In this document: positions 1 to 5,875 of the stretch, piece after piece
Position numbering within the stretch: position 1 is the first letter of the stretch
Layout: each line of letters opens with the position of its first letter
NCBI GenBank assembly: GCA_020431745.1
Contig: JAGQHR010000169.1
Coordinates: 1-6,813, forward strand
Origin: Candidatus Eiseniibacteriota bacterium
Lineage (GTDB): Bacteria; Eisenbacteria; RBG-16-71-46; CAIMUX01
Direction: 5' to 3'
Length of the DNA stretch: 6,813 nt
Translations under genes and position numbers: made by a program
The notes under the pieces: generated by a model
Databases searched by the model: none
Seen by the model: the letters and a program-made list of their open reading frames with translations, nothing else
Told to the model about the DNA's origin: nothing

Positions 1-813
1 CGCCCCGTGCCCGCCCGGGCGAAAGAGGAGGCGTCCGTTCGCATCGCGCGCGGGTTCGTTCGTGGCGTCGACGGCGATGGTATCGGTGGCCGGATCCTGG
101 ACCGAGAGCGAGATCTCGAAACGGGCGCCGAGACGATCGGCGCACGCCTGCAGGTGGGACGCGATGCGCTCCCGCTGCGGGTCCGGAACCGTGAAGTGGA
201 GGCGGATGGAACCGTCCCCCGCGCGCACATAGGCCAGGGATTCGACGAGATGCTCCTCGAAGGCGGTGCGCACCTCGTCCCCGTACCGATGGAACGGAAT
301 GAGCCCTTTGGGGAGATCCGCGAATCCCAACCCCTCTTCGAGGAGCAGCGCCCGCAGGAGACGAAGCCGCTCGTCCGCCGCGGGCGTGTCGCCGGCGTTG
401 AGACCGAGATCGGGGGCGAAGGGAAGCGCGTGGGCCTCCGCGAAGAAGCGGCGAACGAACTCTCGGTCCTCGTCCCTGCCGTCGTCCCGGTGCGCCGCGA
501 GCGTCGTGTCCTCGAGGGACCAGCTCTCGTGCAGCGCGACCAGGAGCGAGTGGAACATCCGACTGGCGGCCCCGGAGGCGGGAACGAACTTGCTCACCCG
601 CCCGGAAAGCCTGGCCTCGCGAAAGCGCGCCTCCAAGCCGAGCGTCTCGGCGTGGGTGATGGTCCGGATTCCGTCTTCGACGGTGCACGGACGATCCAGA
701 ACGATCGCGGGAAATCCCCGGGCGAACCGATCGAGGTGCTCTTCCACGTCCCGGACGGTCATCCCCCGGGCCGCGATCTGCGCCTGGTCTTCCGGCGTCC
801 ACTGATGAGTCAT
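1..813 (-). CDS. DUF4301 family protein, partial (C-terminus off the left edge)
   Basis: The minus-strand frame is open from the ATG at 813 down to base 1, giving the first 271 residues. I recognise DUF4301 from two segments: a small-residue loop ASGAASRMF (residues 79-87) and FRPGGHGA (264-271) at the cut edge. Family members are, from memory, about 500 residues, so roughly half is missing. The two segments resemble the nucleotide-binding loop and the PGGHG-type motif of UDP-sugar pyrophosphorylase-like nucleotidyltransferases. An NTP-sugar or nucleotidyl-transfer role is therefore my inference; the family has no established function that I know of. No signal peptide or membrane segment is seen, so it is probably cytoplasmic. 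The start is supported by AGGAAGG 9 nt upstream (823-829). It lies 82 nt behind pheT on the same strand with no terminator between, so it is probably co-transcribed with it. The family call is fairly sure; the activity is not. Confidence 0.85.
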   Translation of the reverse strand, partial: MTHQWTPEDQAQIAARGMTVRDVEEHLDRFARGFPAIVLDRPCTVEDGIRTITHAETLGLEARFREARLSGRVSKFVPASGAASRMFHSLLVALHESWSLEDTTLAAHRDDGRDEDREFVRRFFAEAHALPFAPDLGLNAGDTPAADERLRLLRALLLEEGLGFADLPKGLIPFHRYGDEVRTAFEEHLVESLAYVRAGDGSIRLHFTVPDPQRERIASHLQACADRLGARFEISLSVQDPATDTIAVDATNEPARDANGRLLFRPGGHGA

Positions 814-895
814 CGCGGGTTGCCTTCCTCGTCCCGATGGGGCATCGCCGTCCGCCTGCCTCTGGGTTCCGGTGGCTCTCGCGAGCACACCCGGG

Positions 896-2791
896 TCAGG
901 AGGGATACGACCGCAGGGACTGGACGTGTCCCGCGATCGGAACCGTCAGCTCCGCAGCAATCACCGGATTCTGCAAGCCCAACCGTTCCAGCACTTCCGG
1001 GTGGAGCACCCCGAAGATCCCCACCCGCTCATCCTCCGCAAGCATCCAGGCCGCTCGTCCCGCGATGAGAAACGGGAGATCCGCGTGCTCCAGGCGCAGG
1101 GGCCACCCGAGCTCTGCCGCGATCGATTCCAGGAGCGCACGACACTCGGCAAACCCGATCTTGGGGGCGATCGCGGCGAGCGCGAGCTGCAAGTGCTCCG
1201 CCGCGCCGGTTTCCGCACCCGGATCCCGCAAGGTTACTTCGCTGAGCTCGAAGATCTCCTGCGGAAGCGCGTTGTGCCGATTCCGCGCCAAGGTCGTGAG
1301 CAGGCCCGGAAGCAGGCTGGTGCGGAGCTGCGTCTGCTCCCCGCTGATCGGGTTGTCCAGGATCGGAGTGGCCGGATGATCCGGCAGCCCCAACAATCGA
1401 TCCGACTGTTCGGGCGAGGTCAGCGAGAGCGTCATGACCTCGAGGAACCCCAAGCCGATCATGACCTCACGGAGCTTCTCGCCGATGACGGTCGACTCGA
1501 TCTCTTTGCCGACGGTCAAGGTCGGCACCAAGGTGCGCGGAATGTTCCGATACCCGAACGCGATGGCGGCGTCTTCCATCAAGTCGCGCTCGTGCAGGAT
1601 GTCGTTCCGATAGGGCGCGATCTCCACCTTGAGCCGGGCTCCGTCCGTCGTTACCCGATGGCGCATCTTCTCCAGGAGCGCGGCCACGCGCGGCCCGTCC
1701 AGCGGCAGCCCGAGGATCCGCGCCGTCGCGGCCGGGTCGACCGTCATCGTCTGCAGCGAGAGATCCGGGGTCGTGAGAACCGATGCCGCCGACCCGTTCC
1801 CGTCGCCGATGCGCGCCGCATCGTCGCTGGGAGTGGCGTTCTGGATCGTCACCGTGCGCAATTGGGCTTCCGGATGGTGCTCGAGCAGCGACGTCACGAG
1901 AATCGCGAGCGTCCGCTGGACGATCCGCGATCCGGTGCCGGTGACGTCGATGACCAGCCGATGGCTGTCCAGGTGCACGCGCGTCTCTTCGCTGTTGATG
2001 ATGGGCGGCATCGAGAGCACCAGGCCCGACCGGGTCCGGAGGATCGGGTAGCGATCGAACGACTCGAGCAGATGGGCATACGCCCTTCCTTTGGGATGCT
2101 CGGCCAGGATCTGCCGCAGTCCCACCGGCGGTGATCCCGGTTCGGCACCGAGCGGCGTGAACGCGTAGTCGTCGGGATCCTCGGCGGTGTAGACGAGGTC
2201 GGTTTCACCCTGGAGGCTGTCCAGGTCATAGACGCCGATGGAGGCATGCTTGCGATTGCGGCCCAACGCCCAGTGCAGGTTCTCCTGCAGCTTCATCAGG
2301 AGCTTGATCGAATCGTCGTCGAAGTGGACGTTTTCGATCACGGCACAGACGATGTGCGGACGCCGGCTGTCCGGGCGCCGGACGGCATTGTCCACCTGGA
2401 GCGTCATCACGGGAGAGCCGACCGGGTATTCGACGAGCCCGGTCTCCTCGCCCAGGACCCCGCGGATGGCTCGCGCCAATCCCGCCGGATCGAACATGTC
2501 GGGCCGCACGGCGAGCAGCTCCATCCGCACCACTTCCAGCGGGGCGAGCTCGCTCGTCGCCTTCGGATCGTCGCGCAGCGGGGCGTTGCACCGATCGCAG
2601 GTCGGCGGGATCTCCTCCTTGCCGACCAGCTCGATGACGAAGCCGCACCGGGTGCAGCGGAAGCGGCGCAGGTGCGCAAACCCCTCGACATCGCAGCCGA
2701 GGTCGCCCAAAACTTCCAGGAGCCGGTCTCGACCCAGCTCTTCGCCGACGCGGCGTTGCAGCTCTTGGACGGGGATTCCGATTACCGGCAT
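896..2791 (-). CDS. pheT: Phenylalanine--tRNA ligase beta subunit, archaeal/eukaryotic type, with zinc-ribbon insert
   Basis: This is the beta subunit of cytoplasmic alpha2beta2 phenylalanyl-tRNA synthetase. It supports tRNA-Phe charging and, through its B3/B4 domain, should hydrolyse mischarged Tyr-tRNA-Phe. The 631 residues fit the archaeal/eukaryotic form (about 550-600 aa) rather than the roughly 800-aa bacterial form. There is no C-terminal FDX-ACB domain; the chain ends soon after FGVLHPEVLERLGL (593-606). Visible parts are an N-terminal domain starting MPVIGIP, a B3/B4 region at about 130-290 with PPIINSEET (262-270) and DVTGTG (282-287), a B5 domain at about 345-420 with YRNDILHERDLMED (394-407), and a catalytic-like fold from about 430 to the end. 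Unusually, Cys46, Cys49, Cys65 and Cys68 form a probable zinc ribbon inside the N-terminal domain. The ATG at 2791 is chosen because it gives the canonical N-terminus and has GGAG 6 nt upstream. The frame stays open 171 codons further up, over pheS, but that extension has no PheT character. The first 10 nt overlap the end of pheS, suggesting translational coupling. Confidence 0.96.
   Translation of the reverse strand: MPVIGIPVQELQRRVGEELGRDRLLEVLGDLGCDVEGFAHLRRFRCTRCGFVIELVGKEEIPPTCDRCNAPLRDDPKATSELAPLEVVRMELLAVRPDMFDPAGLARAIRGVLGEETGLVEYPVGSPVMTLQVDNAVRRPDSRRPHIVCAVIENVHFDDDSIKLLMKLQENLHWALGRNRKHASIGVYDLDSLQGETDLVYTAEDPDDYAFTPLGAEPGSPPVGLRQILAEHPKGRAYAHLLESFDRYPILRTRSGLVLSMPPIINSEETRVHLDSHRLVIDVTGTGSRIVQRTLAILVTSLLEHHPEAQLRTVTIQNATPSDDAARIGDGNGSAASVLTTPDLSLQTMTVDPAATARILGLPLDGPRVAALLEKMRHRVTTDGARLKVEIAPYRNDILHERDLMEDAAIAFGYRNIPRTLVPTLTVGKEIESTVIGEKLREVMIGLGFLEVMTLSLTSPEQSDRLLGLPDHPATPILDNPISGEQTQLRTSLLPGLLTTLARNRHNALPQEIFELSEVTLRDPGAETGAAEHLQLALAAIAPKIGFAECRALLESIAAELGWPLRLEHADLPFLIAGRAAWMLAEDERVGIFGVLHPEVLERLGLQNPVIAAELTVPIAGHVQSLRSYPS
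2588..2656 (-). other. Zinc-ribbon-like CxxC-x15-CxxC segment within PheT
   Basis: Codons for PheT residues 46-68 encode two CxxC pairs, CTRC (46-49) and CDRC (65-68), separated by 15 residues. This spacing is typical of a small structural zinc ribbon. It sits between the N-terminal strand-helix unit (1-40) and the stretch around 84-115 that matches the conserved early part of eukaryotic and archaeal PheT. Zinc binding is inferred from the cysteine pattern only. Confidence 0.75.
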
Positions 2792-4392
2792 CGTGGCTCC
2801 GTGCGCAACCACTCCAGGTCGGCCAGGTAGAGGTCGCGGATGTCGGCGCGGTCGAAGAGCAGCATCGCGAGACGATCGAGCCCCAAACCCCAGGCCAGCA
2901 CCGGATGCTCGCAACCCAGGGGCTGCGTGACCTCCGGCCGGAAGATCCCGGAACCGCCCATCTCGAACCAATCCTGCTTCTCTTCGTGCCAGATGAACAC
3001 TTCCACCGATGGCTCGGTGTAGGGGAAGAAGCCGGGACGGAAGTAGAATTTCTCGAATCCCATCCGCTCGTAGAACGCGGCCAGCGTGCCCAGCAGCGAC
3101 GAGAAGCTCGCGTGCTCGTCGATGATGATCCCGTCCACCTGGAAGAAGATCGGCAGGTGCTTGTAGTCGATGGTCTCGCGCCGATAGACACGTCCGATCG
3201 AGAAGACCTTGCGGGGACCGCGGGGGTTCTTCGCGAGCTCCCGGATCGTGGTGGCGGTGGTGTGGGTGCGGAGCACGTTCTGCTCGGCCTTGGACGCGTC
3301 CCAACGATAGCGCCAGCCCACGGAACCGGTCTCTCCCCCGTCCTCATGGGTCGAGCGAACGCGCCCGACCATCGCGGGATCGGGCAGCGGCGAGCTCCCC
3401 GGGTTTTTCATGTAGAACGTATCCTGCATCTCCCGCGCGGGGTGGTCCTGCGGTTGGAAGAGCGCATCGAAGTTCCAGAACCCCGACTCGACGTGGGGAG
3501 AAACGACCTCTTCGAAGCCCATCTCCAGGAAAGCCTGGCGCGTGCGGGCGATGACCTGCTGCAGGGGATGACGCTTCCCCAGCCAGCGTCGCTCCGTGGC
3601 GAGATCGATGTCGTACGGACGGAACGTGACCGAGCGCCACTCGCCGTTGGCGAGCAGCTCGGGCGTGAGCTGGTTGACCTCGCGACGAGCCTCGACGCCT
3701 TCGGACTGGAGGCGCGCACCCTCGGCGGTGAGCCGCGCGTAGCGGGCCCGCCGGACCTTGACCTGGAAGCCGTTCTTGGGAAGGGCGAGCGGAGCCAGTG
3801 TGCTCGCGGTCCCCACGTCGAATCCGTCCTCGCGCAGGGCCGTGCGACTCCGCGGACCCGTGCTCGCGAGGTTGCGGATGACCGCTTCCTCCGGACCGAC
3901 CCAAGTCGCCAGGTTCGTCGCGAGCCAGGTCTGTCGTGTTGCCGGATCGGAGGGGGGCGGACCACTCGCGTCATCCGCCACGAGTGCGGCAAGCGCGCCC
4001 TCGTCGACGACGAGGTCTCCGCCCTCCTTCTTTCCGAGGCCCGACGCGGTGAACGGACGAATCGCCTGTCCGACTTCTTTGGGATCGAGTCCCGTCCATT
4101 GGGAAACCTGGGGAATCGCTCCCCGTCCGCCGTTGGTTACGAGCGCGCGTGCGATGGCCGTCCGCGGTGCGACGAAGTCCGCGAGTCGCGGCAGATCCGG
4201 ATCGACGGACCACTCCTCGATCTCCTCGGTGCGGATCTCGACCCAGCCTTCCTGCTCGAACGTGACCACTGCGGCCGAAACCTGGGCCTGATCGAGGTGG
4301 AGATGGTCCGCGAGGTCGGAGACGCGCTTCTCCTCATCGGAGCGCAGCGCCTGCAGGACCTGGGCCTGATCGGGAGGGAGGGATCGCGCCAT
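2782..4392 (-). CDS. pheS: Phenylalanine--tRNA ligase alpha subunit, archaeal/eukaryotic type
   Basis: This is the catalytic alpha subunit of class II phenylalanyl-tRNA synthetase. It activates phenylalanine with ATP and transfers it to tRNA-Phe. At 536 residues it matches the archaeal/eukaryotic form (about 480-510 aa) and is much longer than the bacterial form (about 330-350 aa). The N-terminal 240 residues contain winged-helix-like DNA/tRNA-binding modules, for example VSDLADHLHLDQAQVSAAV (24-42). The catalytic core begins near HPLQQVI (275-281). Class II motif 1 includes FEEVVSPHVESGFWNFDALF (293-312), followed by PQDHPAREMQDTFY (314-327). Motif 2 is FSIGRVYRRE (397-406), with phenylalanine-pocket sequence FFQVDG (416-421). 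Motif 3 is GLGLDRLAML (502-511), preceded by MGGSGIFRPEV (478-488). All key motifs look intact. The start is the first in-frame ATG after dnaJ; its nearest SD-like GAGG lies 13 nt upstream, so initiation may depend on coupling to dnaJ, whose stop is 19 nt away. The TAA stop lies inside the start region of pheT. Confidence 0.97.
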   Translation of the reverse strand: MARSLPPDQAQVLQALRSDEEKRVSDLADHLHLDQAQVSAAVVTFEQEGWVEIRTEEIEEWSVDPDLPRLADFVAPRTAIARALVTNGGRGAIPQVSQWTGLDPKEVGQAIRPFTASGLGKKEGGDLVVDEGALAALVADDASGPPPSDPATRQTWLATNLATWVGPEEAVIRNLASTGPRSRTALREDGFDVGTASTLAPLALPKNGFQVKVRRARYARLTAEGARLQSEGVEARREVNQLTPELLANGEWRSVTFRPYDIDLATERRWLGKRHPLQQVIARTRQAFLEMGFEEVVSPHVESGFWNFDALFQPQDHPAREMQDTFYMKNPGSSPLPDPAMVGRVRSTHEDGGETGSVGWRYRWDASKAEQNVLRTHTTATTIRELAKNPRGPRKVFSIGRVYRRETIDYKHLPIFFQVDGIIIDEHASFSSLLGTLAAFYERMGFEKFYFRPGFFPYTEPSVEVFIWHEEKQDWFEMGGSGIFRPEVTQPLGCEHPVLAWGLGLDRLAMLLFDRADIRDLYLADLEWLRTEPRCR

Positions 4393-4411
4393 CGTTCGAA
4401 TCGAGCCTCGT

Positions 4412-5563
4412 TCAGCTTCCGGTGAATGCGTCGCGGACCTTTTCGAAGAAGCCCTTGGCGAACTTGGGTGGTTTGTCGCCCGTCGCCTGAGCCAGCGACT
4501 CGTAGAGCGTCTTCTGCTCCGCGCTGAGCTTGGTCGGGATCACCACCACGACGCGGATGAGCTGATCGCCGGGCGTCTTGTCACGCAAGCTGGGGATTCC
4601 CTTGCCCCGGAGGCGGAGGATCTTGCCCGACTGGATTCCCGGGGGGATCTCCACGCGCGCCTTGCCGTCGAGCGTGGGCACTTCCACCTTGTCCCCGAGG
4701 ACCGCTTGATGCGGATGAATCGGCAGGTCGCAGAGGACGTCCTCGCCGTGGCGCTCGAAGACCGAGTCCGGCTTCTCGACGAAGATGACGATGAGATCGC
4801 CCGCGGCACCGTTGCGGACGCCGGCATCGCCGAGGCCGCGGAGAGTCATGTAGTTGCCTTCCATGACTCCGGCGGGGATCGAGACCTCGACCGTTTCGTT
4901 CCCTTCGACGCGTCCGTCCCCGCCGCATGTCGTGCAGGGATCCCGCACGATGCTCCCCTCGCCGCGACAGGTTCCGCAGACGGTGACGTTGACCATCTGT
5001 CCGAAAAACGAGCGTTGGACCCGGCGGATCTGGCCCGATCCTCCGCAGGTGGTGCAGGTGTCGGAGCCGCTCTGGCTGGTCGTGCCGGCGCCGGCGCAGG
5101 TTCCGCAACGGACGAACTTGCGGACCCGCACCTTCTTCTTCGCGCCCGAGGCGACTTCGCGCAGGGTCAGCTCCAGGCGGATCTGCCGGTCGCCTCCACG
5201 GCGATCGGGACGGCGCCCACCCATGCCGCCTTCGGCACCGAACATGTCTCCGAAGCCGCCGAAGTCGCGCATGAATGCCCGCAGCGCGTCCGATAGATCG
5301 AAACCCATGCCACCGTAGGCACCCGCTCCTGCACTGGGATCGACGCCGGCGTGTCCGAACTGGTCATAGGCCTGACGCTTCTGCGGATCTTTCAGGACTT
5401 CGTAGGCTTCGCCCAGCTCCTTGAAGCGCTCCTCGGCGGTCTTATCCCCCGCATTTCGATCCGGGTGATACTGCAAGGCGAGCTTGCGATAGGCGGACTT
5501 GATCTCGTCCACGCTCGCGCTGCGCTCGATCTCCAGGACCTCGTAGTAATCGCGCTTCGCCAT
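4412..5563 (-). CDS. dnaJ: Molecular chaperone DnaJ (Hsp40, type I)
   Basis: This is the cytoplasmic co-chaperone that binds unfolded protein and stimulates DnaK ATP hydrolysis. The 383-residue product has the full type I architecture. A J domain (about 5-70) carries the HPD motif at 33-35. A Gly/Phe-rich linker follows (about 79-125). A cysteine-rich domain has four CxxCxGxG repeats, with cysteines at 153/156, 170/173, 196/199 and 210/213, giving two zinc sites. The C-terminal substrate-binding and dimerisation domains follow, including the PPGIQSGKILRLRGKG-type stretch. Length is close to E. coli DnaJ (376 aa). The start at 5563 gives the standard MAKRDYYEVL N-terminus; the frame is open 55 codons upstream but that stretch crosses the promoter. 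The SD candidate AGAGG lies only 2 nt before the ATG, which is unusually close. The gene leads the dnaJ-pheS-pheT-DUF4301 block. Neither dnaK nor grpE is adjacent within the window; the gene directly upstream is the divergent methyltransferase. Confidence 0.98.
   Translation of the reverse strand: MAKRDYYEVLEIERSASVDEIKSAYRKLALQYHPDRNAGDKTAEERFKELGEAYEVLKDPQKRQAYDQFGHAGVDPSAGAGAYGGMGFDLSDALRAFMRDFGGFGDMFGAEGGMGGRRPDRRGGDRQIRLELTLREVASGAKKKVRVRKFVRCGTCAGAGTTSQSGSDTCTTCGGSGQIRRVQRSFFGQMVNVTVCGTCRGEGSIVRDPCTTCGGDGRVEGNETVEVSIPAGVMEGNYMTLRGLGDAGVRNGAAGDLIVIFVEKPDSVFERHGEDVLCDLPIHPHQAVLGDKVEVPTLDGKARVEIPPGIQSGKILRLRGKGIPSLRDKTPGDQLIRVVVVIPTKLSAEQKTLYESLAQATGDKPPKFAKGFFEKVRDAFTGS
4925..5107 (-). 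other. DnaJ cysteine-rich zinc-finger region (four CxxCxGxG repeats)
   Basis: This covers DnaJ residues 153-213. All eight cysteines are present, in the order CGTCAGAG, CTTCGGSG, CGTCRGEG and CTTCGGDG. By family knowledge, repeats 1 and 4 form one zinc site and repeats 2 and 3 the other. The intact set makes this a functional type I DnaJ rather than a degenerate J-domain protein. Confidence 0.95.
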
Positions 5564-5606
5564 AACCTCTGAATCCAGGAACGTCTTTTGCGACAATAAT
5601 CTGCCG

Positions 5607-5635
5607 AATGTATCGGCCGGACCCTCACGGGTCAA
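5607..5635 (-). promoter_or_regulatory. Sigma70-type promoter for the dnaJ operon
   Basis: On the minus strand, TTGACC (5635-5630) is followed by a 17-bp spacer and TACATT (5612-5607). This is five of six matches to the -35 consensus and four of six to the -10, at ideal spacing. Transcription would start near 5600, giving a leader of about 37 nt before the dnaJ ATG. The downstream stretch is locally AT-richer than its surroundings, which fits an initiation site. Confidence 0.75.
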
Positions 5636-5639
5636 GAGC

Positions 5640-5666
5640 CCAGGGAAATGGCGACCCGTTCCCTGG
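5640..5666. repeat. Inverted repeat CCAGGGAA-N11-TTCCCTGG upstream of the dnaJ -35 box
   Basis: A perfect 8-bp inverted repeat has arms at 5640-5647 and 5659-5666, with arm centres 19 bp apart (about two helical turns). It ends 4 bp from the dnaJ -35 box. Position and shape fit a dimeric regulator site. A second, overlapping 7-bp repeat (ACGGGTC at 5627-5633, GACCCGT at 5653-5659) reaches into the -35 box. Both could be chance in GC-rich DNA. Confidence 0.45.
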
Positions 5667-5831
5667 CGACGGGCTACCGCGCGGGGGGCGACGACCTTCC
5701 CGGAGCACGGAGTCGTGAGCGGGATCACGTGTGCGGAGCTCAGACCGGACCGCCGGGTGGACGGGCCGGCTTCGACGGAGTCTTCGACTTCACCTACCGG
5801 GTCGACACGCCGGCCGGGTCCGCGTACAAAC

Positions 5832-5840
5832 TGCTAGACT
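5832..5840 (+). promoter_or_regulatory. Candidate extended -10 promoter for the methyltransferase gene
   Basis: TGC-TAGACT reads as a TGN-extended -10 element (TAGACT at 5835-5840). No good -35 box lies 15-19 bp upstream, which extended -10 promoters can tolerate. Initiation near 5847 would give a leader of about 30 nt. This is a single weak motif, so the call is tentative. Confidence 0.4.
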
Positions 5841-5866
5841 GCCGTCCGCGCGCCCCATCCAGGAAC

Positions 5867-5871
5867 GGAGG
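5867..5871 (+). promoter_or_regulatory. Strong ribosome binding site GGAGG that fixes the methyltransferase start
   Basis: GGAGG lies 4 nt before the ATG at 5876. It decides this start over the in-frame ATG at 5648, which has only AGGG packed against it. Confidence 0.75.
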
Positions 5872-5875
5872 ATCG

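Larger units (their letters stand above)
5564..5875. other. Divergent intergenic region between dnaJ and the methyltransferase gene
   Basis: This is 312 nt between two divergent starts. It holds the dnaJ promoter on the left, a dyad at 5640-5666, and a candidate promoter and strong SD for the methyltransferase gene on the right. No CIRCE element (TTAGCACTC-N9-GAGTGCTAA) is seen, so HrcA control of dnaJ is not supported. The methyltransferase frame is open back to the TAA at 5597-5599, including an ATG at 5648, but I do not take this as coding. The stretch at about 5667-5830 shows nothing else I can name. Confidence 0.7.

Noticed and set aside
878..885. CTCGCGAG palindrome in the pheT-DUF4301 gap as a terminator
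   Set aside because: The stem is only 4 bp each side with no loop and no T-run follows it, so it is not a believable intrinsic terminator.
7..1068. Plus-strand open frame (353 codons) across the left end
   Set aside because: It runs antisense to the DUF4301 gene, the gap and the end of pheT. The minus-strand product has clear family motifs and this one does not.
872..2134. Long plus-strand open frame (420 codons) opposite pheT
   Set aside because: Same antisense shadow effect; the product is low-complexity, charged and unrecognisable, while pheT is certain.
2792..3304. 171-codon upstream extension of the pheT frame
   Set aside because: It lies fully antiphase over the catalytic core of pheS, and its sequence has no PheT character. 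ATG 2791 has an SD and the canonical N-terminus.
2905..4425. Long plus-strand open frame (506 codons) opposite pheS
   Set aside because: It mirrors the codon structure of a GC-rich gene on the other strand. Its product is Arg/Glu/Asp-rich with no recognisable domain, and pheS is certain.
5564..5728. 55-codon upstream extension of the dnaJ frame
   Set aside because: It spans the -10 and -35 boxes and the likely transcription start. DnaJ proteins begin at the MAKRDYYEVL segment.
5715..5837. 40-codon plus-strand frame starting at GTG 5715
   Set aside because: It is short, has an SD-like GGAG only 2 nt from the GTG, ends inside the candidate -10 box, and its product resembles nothing known.
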